DNA of 64,000 bases from Nitricoxidireducens sp046726235 (GTDB lineage Bacteria > Pseudomonadota > Gammaproteobacteria > Burkholderiales > Rhodocyclaceae), in assembly GCA_046726235.1 (NCBI GenBank), contig JBKPAD010000001.1, positions 1 to 64,000 of the forward strand, given 5' to 3'. The position numbers were made by a program, and so were the translations under genes. Below are positions 7,567 through 15,620 of this stretch, piece after piece. The notes beneath the pieces were generated by a model. The model did no database searches and was not told where the DNA came from. It worked only from the letters and a program-made list of their open reading frames with translations. Numbering within the stretch: the first letter of the stretch is position 1; each line of letters starts with the position of its first letter.

Positions 7567-8403
7567 ATGATGAAGAACTGGGGATTGAATGTCCGCGCAG
7601 CCAGCTTTGTGGTCGGATTGACCGCCGTCGTTATTTCGCTGTTCGGATGTGGATACACGCAACCGGACGCAAAGTTTCTCGAATCCGAGTGGCATTTCCA
7701 AGGCACCAGCGTTGGAATGGGAACCGTAGCAGAGTTCGTGAGGGCAATCGGAAACTCTCAGATGACCAATGGGAAGCACCTTGAGGTCGCTGGCTGGACG
7801 AAGGATGACAACGTCTATGTACTCCATGCCAAGGCAAAGGATTCGATAGAACTTCGCTTTACCCACATATTGGCGAGTCCATCGAATGGGGCTCGGTCTT
7901 CGCTGGACTCGGTCAAGTTCGACGGACAAGAATTCCCGCCGATCCAGTTCTTCAATCTCGTTATCGGTTCACAGGCGGCGCAGGTTAAGCAGGAGACCGC
8001 GCCGACCCCAGCTAATGCGCAACAACCAGTCGCGGCGTCGGCGGCCCCCGTTGGGCAAACGGAGCCAAGTGGAAAGGCGCAACCGGTAAATCAGGTCGAG
8101 CAAGAAGGCCCGTGCAAAGGGCTGGACCTAACCGTCACGTCCTCTCAGTTGGAATGCCTAGACAAGAAATTTGAGATTGCGGACTTGTCCCTGAACGATA
8201 GCTACAAGCGTGTCATCTCGGGCCTCGACGGCGACAGGAAGGCCGCCCTCAAGAAGGAACAAGTAGTTTGGATCAAAGAGAAAGAATCCAAATGCGCAAC
8301 GGCCGGGGCAGATGTGGGTGGCCAGATGGCGCTAGTGGTGGCCGCCGACTGCAAGCTGCAGATGACTGAAAGCCGGTTGGCCTACCTCAAGAACTACAAG
8401 TAA
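7567..8403 (+). CDS. Lipoprotein with C-terminal lysozyme-inhibitor LprI-type domain
   Basis: A 278-aa exported lipoprotein. The N-terminus has a signal with lipobox LFGCG (Cys at about residue 28). A variable middle region ends in a Pro/Ala/Gln linker (about 140-180). The C-terminal 95 residues carry the LprI/DUF1311 pattern: ECLDKKFEIADLSLNDSYK, DRKAALKKEQVVWIKEKESKC, then DCKLQMTESRLAYLKNY. Proteins with this domain include an inhibitor of lysozyme in mycobacteria. AAGGGGG precedes the start; ATGs at 7567 and 7570 are both possible. Its codon use looks less GC-rich than the chromosome, as expected for island cargo. Role in the island is unknown. Confidence 0.72.
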   Translation: MMKNWGLNVRAASFVVGLTAVVISLFGCGYTQPDAKFLESEWHFQGTSVGMGTVAEFVRAIGNSQMTNGKHLEVAGWTKDDNVYVLHAKAKDSIELRFTHILASPSNGARSSLDSVKFDGQEFPPIQFFNLVIGSQAAQVKQETAPTPANAQQPVAASAAPVGQTEPSGKAQPVNQVEQEGPCKGLDLTVTSSQLECLDKKFEIADLSLNDSYKRVISGLDGDRKAALKKEQVVWIKEKESKCATAGADVGGQMALVVAADCKLQMTESRLAYLKNYK

Positions 8404-8431
8404 AGCTGCCGCTACCTCGTCAGATCTCGAC

Positions 8432-9325
8432 TCATAGTGGTGGAGCCAGCAGACTGGCGAGGTAGGCGGTGGCTTGGCTGGCCTTTGCCGCTGCGGCAAA
8501 TATGGCACGTTTGTCATTCCTTAGAGCTCGAAGCCAACTCTCTACGTAGGCGGCATGGTCGATTCGTGGCTCGGTCGCAATACCAAGGTCGGCGCAAAGG
8601 AAGGCAGCGCCCAGTTCCGCAACTAGTTCTTCCATGGCGTAGGCATCACTACCGAATCGTCCTCTCAGATCGCGAGCGCAGCGGCGTTCATGGCCGGTCC
8701 AATGAGTAAGCTCATGCAGAGCGACGCCGTAATACCCGGCGGAGTTGTGAAAGGCTCCTAAGGGCGGTAGATGAATCTCGTCCCGACTCGGTACATAGCA
8801 GGCGTTGGGACCGCCATGATGAATAGTGGCGCCGCTGGCTGATATTAGGCGGTCGGCGTTCTCGTGCCGCTCAATCTCAGGCGGCAGGGGTAACGAGGGC
8901 GGCAGGTAGCCATCGACTTGTGCAGCATTGAAGACATATGCAGCCCGCGCGACAAAGCGCCGGGCGCTTGCTTGCACATCATCATCCTCGCCGGCATCCC
9001 GACCCTTGGAGTCGGCTGGCTTGTAGAACACAGTTAGTGTTCCCGTTTCCCCCTTGCGGACCTGCGCGCCCGCAGAGTGCCACTGGCGAAAAGTCGCCCA
9101 CTCGGTCGTCGGATAGGACCGTGCCTGTTGGCTACACCATAGGCTCAGGACGTTGATTCCCTTGTAGCTGTAGCGGCCGACGGGATTGCTGGGAATGCCG
9201 GAGGCCGAGCCAAGGCAAAGGCCAGCATTCCAGGGCATGCGGTATTCCCCCGCGCCGGCCTCGATGGCGGCAATGATCGCTTGCGTGATGCCCTGGTACA
9301 GATCGGCTTGGATTCGCTGCGTCAT
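8432..9325 (-). CDS. ArdC-family antirestriction protein
   Basis: A 297-aa protein with the two-domain ArdC layout: an N-terminal ssDNA-binding domain (about residues 5-130, including MPWNAG and RYSYKGINVLSLW) and a C-terminal zincin-type metallopeptidase-like domain with HELTHWTGHE (about residues 203-212) and the downstream glutamate in AMEELVAELGAAF. Family members protect incoming DNA from host restriction during plasmid or island transfer. Here it lies two genes from the putative restriction endonuclease, and divergent from the HUH endonuclease gene. The start ATG is preceded by a GAGGGC purine stretch. Confidence 0.9.
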   Translation of the reverse strand: MTQRIQADLYQGITQAIIAAIEAGAGEYRMPWNAGLCLGSASGIPSNPVGRYSYKGINVLSLWCSQQARSYPTTEWATFRQWHSAGAQVRKGETGTLTVFYKPADSKGRDAGEDDDVQASARRFVARAAYVFNAAQVDGYLPPSLPLPPEIERHENADRLISASGATIHHGGPNACYVPSRDEIHLPPLGAFHNSAGYYGVALHELTHWTGHERRCARDLRGRFGSDAYAMEELVAELGAAFLCADLGIATEPRIDHAAYVESWLRALRNDKRAIFAAAAKASQATAYLASLLAPPL

Positions 9326-9624
9326 GGCCGCCCTCTTCTGAACTTAGCGAAGGGGGTTCAGGCCGACCCAGCCGCAATTAACGCGGGCCGTCCAGCATCG
9401 GCAAGCGCAAAGCCATTGGAAAGTTCAGTCGATCGCCAAGCACCCCACGATAAATCAGTTGGTTGCGCTCATCGCACTGCCTAGAAGAAAGGGCAGCGGC
9501 GGCGAGGTCTTATAGATGTGTGAAACACCTTCTGGTGCCGGTGGGTGCAAACCATGCCGGGCAACACTGCGAAAACGCGACGCTCCGGAGCGGTTTGACC
9601 CTAAACCACCACGAAGGAGTAGTT
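9326..9624. other. Non-coding stretch between ArdC and HUH endonuclease genes
   Basis: A 299-base divergent intergenic region without a convincing gene. It contains the ribosome-binding site AAGGAG (9614-9619) for the next gene. It would be a natural place for promoters of both genes and, given the HUH protein, for an origin-like nicking site, but no clear hairpin was found by eye. Confidence 0.4.
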
Positions 9625-10818
9625 ATGTATTCGATCTCGGAACGGCAACCAACCGATCACCGTCGCGAGCAAAGCGAGGAGCCAGATTCCATCTGGGCAT
9701 CGGAGAGGGAAGAGCGCGCCAGAAACGCCATAGAGTCGGGTTATGCCGGCTGGGAAAGAAAGGGTTGCCGCACCGGCTTTGCAACAGCGGGCAACGGCAG
9801 ACATTCTAAAGTCCTGGCAGCGCTATGGGGAGACGACGAAGCGAGCTACGAAGGGCTTCCACATAAGGAACGAGCACTCAGGACTTTCAGCAAACGGCCC
9901 GCGAGGGCCGGACATCCCAAACAACATTTGAGCGCGCGGCAATTTGTCGAGCTTTACAGCGCGGTCTCATACGCAAACCAACTCGGCATCGTAATGAACG
10001 TGCATGTCAGCATTACTTGGAAGTTGCTCGGCATTCACGGGCACGAGGAAGCGGCCAAGGTCCTCCGCTACGAGTTCTTCAAGCATTTGCAGGAATGGTG
10101 CGAGTACAGAATGCCCGCTGGGCATCGCTTCGTGTGGCTCTACGTCCATGAAGTAGGCCGACGGCATGGCTTCCACACGCACTTTCTCACGGCCATCCCG
10201 GATGAATTGCGGCCAGAGTTCCGGGAATGGATGGCAAATCGAATTGCCAAGGTGTCGCGCATCGGCGTTGTGCCCAAAGAAGCGTATGAAATAACTGCCC
10301 CGCCCAGCGACAGGATTGGCCGGCAATGGCGATACCTCCAATACCTCTGCAAAGGGATTGGTGGTGATGAGGAAGTGGCATCGATGGTTGGAACCGAGCC
10401 AATTGTCAAAGCGGAGTCCCTCATTAGACCGCGCGGCAGAGGCCCCGCAGAGGTCCGGTGCAGGAAGCGCTGTGGTGTGTCCAATGTCATCGGCGCGCAG
10501 GCCCGCCGTGACGCCCAGTTTGAATCGTTACTGGAACGGGGCGTGGCCGACGTTCGCCAACTGTATGCAGGAATGGAATACCTGGGCTACCTCAGGAATC
10601 ATCCGAACGCCCCTCGCGGCGATGTGATGCCCCGCCTGCTGGAGAATGAAGTGCGCGTGCAGGAAATCATGGCAGAGGACGCGGCAAATGCCGTTGCCGA
10701 TTCTGCACAGCGGGCATTAAGAAGGGCCGATCTCGACTATCAGCGCAAGGTAGCGCGGCGGCTGGACCGGCAGCATGAGGAACGGCTTGCCCGGCTGGGG
10801 GAACTGTTCAGGTGCTAA
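9625..10818 (+). CDS. Putative HUH endonuclease (Rep/relaxase-like)
   Basis: A 397-aa protein with, in order, the three marks of HUH replication or mobilisation endonucleases: a VHVSITW strand like motif I (about residue 127), the metal-binding HTH in GFHTHFL (about residues 180-186), and a tyrosine helix YLQYLCKG (Tyr followed by Lys, about residue 238). The C-terminal 130 residues are charged and helical. Start ATG 9625 has AAGGAG 6 bases upstream. It is followed by an intrinsic terminator. It could initiate rolling-circle replication of the excised island or nick it for transfer. I did not recognise a named subfamily, so the function is inferred from the motifs. Confidence 0.6.
   Translation: MYSISERQPTDHRREQSEEPDSIWASEREERARNAIESGYAGWERKGCRTGFATAGNGRHSKVLAALWGDDEASYEGLPHKERALRTFSKRPARAGHPKQHLSARQFVELYSAVSYANQLGIVMNVHVSITWKLLGIHGHEEAAKVLRYEFFKHLQEWCEYRMPAGHRFVWLYVHEVGRRHGFHTHFLTAIPDELRPEFREWMANRIAKVSRIGVVPKEAYEITAPPSDRIGRQWRYLQYLCKGIGGDEEVASMVGTEPIVKAESLIRPRGRGPAEVRCRKRCGVSNVIGAQARRDAQFESLLERGVADVRQLYAGMEYLGYLRNHPNAPRGDVMPRLLENEVRVQEIMAEDAANAVADSAQRALRRADLDYQRKVARRLDRQHEERLARLGELFRC
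10489..10555 (+). repeat. Inverted repeat arm 1 (inside the HUH gene)
   Basis: A 67-base segment of the HUH gene (codons for about residues 289-311) that recurs in inverse orientation at 10919-10985 with one mismatch (66/67). Confidence 0.9.
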
Positions 10819-10840
10819 GTGCAGAATCGCAAGAGTACAG

Positions 10841-10866
10841 AAGGCGGCCTAACGGCTGCCTTTTTC
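10841..10866 (+). terminator. Intrinsic terminator of the HUH gene
   Basis: GGCGGCC, loop TAAC, GGCTGCC (one G-T pair), followed by TTTTTCC. It begins 22 bases after the stop codon of the HUH endonuclease gene. Confidence 0.75.
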
Positions 10867-10918
10867 CTTCATGAATACCAGCGGTTAGCGAGTGCCGACG
10901 GAGCCATGAATGCCTAGT

Positions 10919-10985
10919 GAACGTCGGCCACGCCCCGTTCCAGTAACGATTCAAACTGGGCGTCACGGCGGGCATGCGCGCCGAT
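10919..10985 (-). repeat. Inverted repeat arm 2 (downstream of the HUH gene)
   Basis: The reverse complement of 10489-10555, one mismatch in 67 bases. It lies after the terminator of the HUH gene in otherwise non-coding DNA. In the gene the segment is followed by GCCAA; in the copy the same bases precede it, as if the copied unit had been permuted. Confidence 0.9.
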
Positions 10986-11040
10986 TGGCGAACTTGTTTA
11001 GCGAGAATCAGCCGGTAGGTCTAACGAGGCTGGAAGTAGA

Positions 11041-11118
11041 AGCAAGGAGGTAGGCCCCTCTGGGGGGAAAGCGGAGGGGAAGGTAGGGGCTGGAGGGTGG
11101 TGGTGGTGGTGGTGGTGG
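11041..11118 (+). repeat. G-rich tract ending in a GGT trinucleotide repeat
   Basis: A purine- and G-rich stretch with several GGGG runs that ends in seven GGT units plus GG (11096-11118). It lies in the 465-base non-coding region between the HUH gene and the GIY-YIG gene, which otherwise holds the terminator and the inverted repeat arm. Could form a G-quadruplex or vary in repeat number. Confidence 0.7.
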
Positions 11119-11283
11119 AAGTCAATCGGCGGTAAAAAATGTAGCGGGCAGCTACAGCAGTTTGCAGCCATTTCGCATCGATTTTTCGGTAAGTCCCGAG
11201 CGTTCCTGAGTCGCGTAAGAAAGCGAAGCGCCGCGACAGCGGTCTGTCATAATCGCCCGTCCCCACCTTCGCAGGCATAGAGC

Positions 11284-11970
11284 ATGACTATCCCGTTTGA
11301 GCCGACCAGTTCCTATGTGTATCGGGCTTCGCGCTACGAACTGCTGCCCCGCATCGCGGAGATCGCCAAAGATTTCGGTGACGAGCCGTTCCTCCTGCGG
11401 GACATTTCAAAGCGCCTTCTTGCCGAGACCTACACGCCTGAGCAACTAGAGATCAAGGTGAAGAAGGAACGATCGGATAAGACGATCAAGATGCGTAACC
11501 TATTCGGGTTTTACATTCCGTTTCTTGCTGAGAACCTGAAAGTCTTCGAGAACCTCGGTGGCGGAATGTTCCGAAATATCTCGCTCGAAGAGGAGATGGC
11601 AGAGGCTGATGCCGTCGCAACTGATATTGAGTCGGACGATGCGGGCGTTATCTACGCCTACTCCTTCCCGGCAATCGTCTGTAAGGATGGCAGATTTCCC
11701 ATCAAGGTCGGATTGACCACTACCGGCGATGCAGAAGCAAGGGTGACGCAGCAGTGCAAACAAACCTGCTGCTTTGACTTTCCAGTGATTCTAGGAACAT
11801 GGGAAGTCCAGCGGGTCGCAGCCGTAGAGGACGCCATTCATTCGACGCTCGAAGCCCGCGGCTCAAAACGTCGCGCGCCGGGCACGGAGTGGTTCGACAC
11901 CACAATCGAAGAAATCGCGAGCATCGTCAAGTTCATTCAGCCGACGGCGCATGCCGTTTCCCGTCCATAG
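11284..11970 (+). CDS. GIY-YIG / T5orf172-like nuclease family protein
   Basis: A 228-aa protein. The C-terminal half has the T5orf172-type GIY-YIG pattern: GVIYAYSF (about residue 121), FPIKVGLTTTGDAEARVTQQ (about 139-158), a conserved His in EDAIHSTLE and the closing GTEWFDTT (about 200-207). The N-terminal 100 residues are helical and may bind DNA or a partner. Such domains occur in phage proteins and restriction-like nucleases. A CATAAT element at 11248-11253 may be its -10. It converges with the excisionase-like gene, 12 bases apart. Confidence 0.7.
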   Translation: MTIPFEPTSSYVYRASRYELLPRIAEIAKDFGDEPFLLRDISKRLLAETYTPEQLEIKVKKERSDKTIKMRNLFGFYIPFLAENLKVFENLGGGMFRNISLEEEMAEADAVATDIESDDAGVIYAYSFPAIVCKDGRFPIKVGLTTTGDAEARVTQQCKQTCCFDFPVILGTWEVQRVAAVEDAIHSTLEARGSKRRAPGTEWFDTTIEEIASIVKFIQPTAHAVSRP

Positions 11971-11982
11971 CAGGCGCCCGTC

Positions 11983-12198
11983 TTAGTGCTGGGTGCAGCC
12001 TCGAACGGCAGGCAATGAATCCAGCCACCTTTCCGCCTCCGATACCGGGATGATTGTCCGGCGACCAAATTTGCGAGCCGTTAGCCGCCCGGCCTTCAAC
12101 TCCGCATAGACCGCGGTGCGGCCAATGCCAGCCCATTGGCAGAAATCGGCAACAGAGAATACGCCGGGGGTTGGGCTCACTTCTTGACGTTGTTCCAT
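11983..12198 (-). CDS. AlpA-like excisionase / helix-turn-helix protein
   Basis: A 71-aa MerR-like winged HTH protein of the AlpA/HTH_17 type: FSVADFCQWAGIGRTAVYAELKAG (about residues 14-37), then LTARKFGRRTIIPVSEAERWLDSL. Such proteins act as recombination directionality factors or regulators of integrases on islands. It lies 3.4 kb from the integrase on the same strand. ATG 12198 is used, preceded by GAGAGG; a TTG three codons earlier is possible. Confidence 0.8.
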   Translation of the reverse strand: MEQRQEVSPTPGVFSVADFCQWAGIGRTAVYAELKAGRLTARKFGRRTIIPVSEAERWLDSLPAVRGCTQH

Positions 12199-12325
12199 TT
12201 GCTGCAACCTCTCTGCTCATTCATCGAGCGCAGATGTAGTTGGCAACGGCATGGCGGTTGCAGCCCGTCTGAGGCAATATGCGCGATCCCCGCATTCTTT
12301 CGGCGGTGGTCGCCGCCGCCATCTT

Positions 12326-13633
12326 ATGGACATCAGCGAATTTCTATATTCCAAATTTGGGACATGGTATCGGGCGGGCCAGCCCGACTATGAATCCAGT
12401 CTAGAACGACGCGACGAGGGCATTCAGCTTCTAGTTGACGGCGTCAGGTCCGGCGAGATCAAGTACCTTGATAGTGTCGATTCCCCTATGACTAGGCGAA
12501 TCAAGGAGCGTCACGGTCTCGACGAGTTCGAAACCAACAGCCACTGGCTGGGTAGCGATCAAGAGTGGACATGTCCCTGCTGCCGAAGAACGAAATTCGA
12601 AATCTCTCGGGTCGGAAACCTCAATCAGATTCTCGCAAAGTTGGTGGCGCATCACGACCATATGGGGGACTTGCTAGAAGAGCGCTTCAATAGGGTTTTT
12701 GCATCCACCGGAACCGATGAAGCGAGGGCGACAGGCAAACGCTTAGTCGAGAGAATCGCTACTGCATTTGCTGCTCACGACGAAGTTCTGATCTGTGAAG
12801 ACTGCAATCATGCGGACAGCGAAGCCAAGAAGCTTGTAAACGCCGCCAAGCATTTCTCCTTCACGCCCAATCAGATCGGGCGGTTTGTCAAACCGGCGCC
12901 CCACAGAGGGCATGACATTGACAAAGCGGTGGTGCGAGAAGTTTGGGAGGAGGTCGAGCCAGTTTTCAAGCTCCGTGTCGATTTGATTAACCAGGTTGCG
13001 GAAGCCGCAGTCGCCGGAAAGCATTGGTATGAGCCGTTCCCCTGGCTGCATGATCCCGTACCTACGCTTGAGGCCGCCAAGTACCGCGTCGAGTACCGGA
13101 CGATTCGAGAGTCGGTGTCTACGGAGAAGCTCTTTTCATTGCTTGGCCCACAGTCCAAACCAGATCGTCGAGACTATTCGAAATGGCGAACAATTCCGAA
13201 AAGGAGGGGGAAGGCGATTCCTCCGAACTACGTCCCAATGCTCCTTTCCAATTCTGGGTCTGCAAAGACTTGGGAATCCCTTCCTGATGACTGGCATTGC
13301 CCGGTATGTAAGCGGGCGAAAGCGGCCATTCCCTATGTTGGAGATAAGGGCGGAATCGTTATTGCCGTTCGTTCGGTCGGTGAGCGAGGGCCGTGGCAGG
13401 GAACTAGGGTTTGCGGCAGTTGCACAACTGTCCTGTTTGGCCTCAAGGACGAGGTTGAGAAGCTTCTTGGGGTCGCGTTCAGAAGCAGCTACTGTTTTTC
13501 GTCCCCATCTGAACTGGCAGGAATCATCAGTCCGGAGGCAAACCAAGGCGCCCATCGAGTATTGGCGGATGAAGCTGCCATTCTGGTAAACCGATGCGTG
13601 TCTCGCCACCATTCGGGTTTGGAGAAGCAGTAG
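12326..13633 (+). CDS. HNH-like zinc-finger protein of unknown function
   Basis: A 435-aa protein with two zinc-ribbon modules. The first has CPCC (about residue 84), an HHDH motif (about residue 112) and CEDCNHADSEAK (about 154), which together look like an HNH nuclease core: catalytic His in HDH and Asn in the CN motif. The second has CPVC (about residue 326) and CGSC (about 365) without the HDH. The long middle part is not recognised. The start ATG 12326 has no strong ribosome-binding site; an earlier start at 12251 is possible. It is followed by the equally unknown gene at 13845, which may belong with it. Nuclease activity is inferred. Confidence 0.6.
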   Translation: MDISEFLYSKFGTWYRAGQPDYESSLERRDEGIQLLVDGVRSGEIKYLDSVDSPMTRRIKERHGLDEFETNSHWLGSDQEWTCPCCRRTKFEISRVGNLNQILAKLVAHHDHMGDLLEERFNRVFASTGTDEARATGKRLVERIATAFAAHDEVLICEDCNHADSEAKKLVNAAKHFSFTPNQIGRFVKPAPHRGHDIDKAVVREVWEEVEPVFKLRVDLINQVAEAAVAGKHWYEPFPWLHDPVPTLEAAKYRVEYRTIRESVSTEKLFSLLGPQSKPDRRDYSKWRTIPKRRGKAIPPNYVPMLLSNSGSAKTWESLPDDWHCPVCKRAKAAIPYVGDKGGIVIAVRSVGERGPWQGTRVCGSCTTVLFGLKDEVEKLLGVAFRSSYCFSSPSELAGIISPEANQGAHRVLADEAAILVNRCVSRHHSGLEKQ

Positions 13634-13844
13634 TGGTCGGTGTCGTCCTGATTGCGGGCGCTGGTGGCCGTTGAACCGGCATTCCGCTCGGCGCTTCAAA
13701 CGTGCGACTATGCATCGGTCCAAAGCCGCCGCTAAAATTCCCCGATTGACCAGCCTCGCAATCCAGCCGCGCCCCTGACGCTACCGAGCCTCGTGACATC
13801 GTCATGGCGGTCGGTCTGACTGTACGAACTACCGGGAAACCCAA

Positions 13845-15554
13845 ATGAACCCTGGAAGGAAGCTGGATGCTGCTACCGCGCAACGCCTGCTCGCGACATG
13901 GCGGGCATTGCGCGAAGGGCGCCTTAAAGTGGCGCCTCAGTATAAGGAACTGGCTGAGGAATTCATGGCGGCGCCCTTGACCACGGTTGGTTTGGTGGAC
14001 ACGGTCCGCCTTTCCGACGAGGCTATTTCCTTTGGCCGGATGGCCGGGATGGCAGTGTCTTTCTCCGAGGTCAACAAGGAAGATGCGCCGGCACCTTCCT
14101 TGCCGGTGGGAGAGGCGCAGCAAGAGCTCTTCAGGCTGTTCGCCCAGCTTTTCGGCGCATTGACCGGCCGAGCCATCGAACTCATTGCGGCTGAACGGGA
14201 GATCAAGGAGCTGATGCTCTGGCGTGCACTGCATGAGCCGGAAGCAATGGCCGATGCGACGAATCCTGTAATCGAGGAGCTGACCGCTTTCTATAACGCC
14301 AATGCGGTCAGCACCTTCCAATTCGCAAAGACTCTGGGCGGCATGCGCCTAGTGACCGGTGGGCAGCGCACCTTCGGTCCATCTGCTCTCAATGCCGTGC
14401 GCATTACCGGCCTGTACGCAGATACGCAGCTTGTTCCTGATCCGATCCACCCCTTCCTATCCACCAACCTTCATCTGAATGCCCGGCATCTTCAACTCGC
14501 GCACGCGCTCTTCTACGTCCTCCAATTGCGCCCCCTGGTCGATGCTGGTTTGCCCGTTCCGCCCGTAGTTGTCTTCCCGAGTTTCGAAGAGCAGTTGGAA
14601 GCGAACGATGCCTACACAATGTACGGGATGGAGCAGATGGCGGTCAGGATGATTAGCCCGCTTTGCACCGGCAGCGTCGCATCTATCGACGAGTTGTTCG
14701 AATATGCGAGAAAGCATGGCGAGGCATTCGCGCAGGCGCTTCTGGCGAATGGCCTCTTTGTACCGCCGGGGCGCCAGGCGGGACGCCAAGTCAGCGTTGC
14801 GGAGGCCATCAAGGAATACATTGACGCGCTGGAAGGCGTCCGGTCAGCAGAAATGCTTACGAAGATGAAGGCCCTTCCGGCTGGCGTTCTGCTGCTGAAT
14901 GGCGTTCTGGAACGTCTCCGGCCTCACTATCACCTGCTCGAAAACGCGAGTGAATTGGGCGCGCAGCCACTACTCTCGCAGCCTGTCCACTGGCACTACT
15001 TCGAAATATGCGCGCAGGCGAACGCCGAAGACTTACACCGCAAGAGTGTGCTGTCCGAGCAAGCCTTCCACACCCTTAAAGCTGTGCAGGATGACAGCCT
15101 CTCCTGGCTAGCGACTATACCGGTTCAGACGCTCGTCGAGCTGATAGCAAACAACGAACACCGCTGGCTTCGGGATGAGCTAAACAAGTACACCGCCCAA
15201 CTGGCGGCTAACGGCACGATCGACACGAACGAAATGGTTCGCGAAGTCAGTCACGGCCTCGCCTCGCTTGTTCAGCGGCAACAGAAGGCGATGAACGATA
15301 TCGAACGCAAATACGCACCGAAGAAGGGGGCAGCCTATTTCGGCGTTGGAGCTGGTCTCGGGGTGGTTGCGACCGCTGTGCTGCTGCCGAACCTGTCCCC
15401 GATACTCGGTGTTGCACTTCCGGCTGCCGCTGCGGCCGCTGCACTCGGGAGTGGAGCATTGGGTTTCAGCAAGGAAAAGATCGGCGAGCATGTCGAAAAG
15501 CGCCACGCCGAGCGCTCGATGCTCGGCATCCTTGCGACGGTGCGCCCCCGTTGA
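13845..15554 (+). CDS. Large protein of unknown function with C-terminal membrane hairpin
   Basis: A 569-aa protein that I do not recognise. Most of it is predicted helical and soluble by composition. Near the C-terminus (about residues 500-545) are two hydrophobic segments, GVGAGLGVVATAVLL and ILGVALPAAAAAAALGSGAL, which look like a membrane hairpin, followed by a charged tail. It lies 211 bases after the HNH-like gene on the same strand; a TAAAAT sequence near 13732 could be a promoter of its own. It converges with the integrase gene. A nuclease next to a membrane-ended protein is a layout seen in several phage-defence systems, but no homology supports that here. Confidence 0.7.
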   Translation: MNPGRKLDAATAQRLLATWRALREGRLKVAPQYKELAEEFMAAPLTTVGLVDTVRLSDEAISFGRMAGMAVSFSEVNKEDAPAPSLPVGEAQQELFRLFAQLFGALTGRAIELIAAEREIKELMLWRALHEPEAMADATNPVIEELTAFYNANAVSTFQFAKTLGGMRLVTGGQRTFGPSALNAVRITGLYADTQLVPDPIHPFLSTNLHLNARHLQLAHALFYVLQLRPLVDAGLPVPPVVVFPSFEEQLEANDAYTMYGMEQMAVRMISPLCTGSVASIDELFEYARKHGEAFAQALLANGLFVPPGRQAGRQVSVAEAIKEYIDALEGVRSAEMLTKMKALPAGVLLLNGVLERLRPHYHLLENASELGAQPLLSQPVHWHYFEICAQANAEDLHRKSVLSEQAFHTLKAVQDDSLSWLATIPVQTLVELIANNEHRWLRDELNKYTAQLAANGTIDTNEMVREVSHGLASLVQRQQKAMNDIERKYAPKKGAAYFGVGAGLGVVATAVLLPNLSPILGVALPAAAAAAALGSGALGFSKEKIGEHVEKRHAERSMLGILATVRPR

Positions 15555-15620
15555 ACACGAGCCATTCTCTACCAGCGTTGGTGGCGCGTCTGTGAGCGCG
15601 TCGGGAGCGTGCCGTCGCGG

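Noticed and set aside
11096..11118. GGT repeat as a CRISPR-like array
   Set aside because: It is a simple trinucleotide repeat without spacers and with no cas genes nearby.
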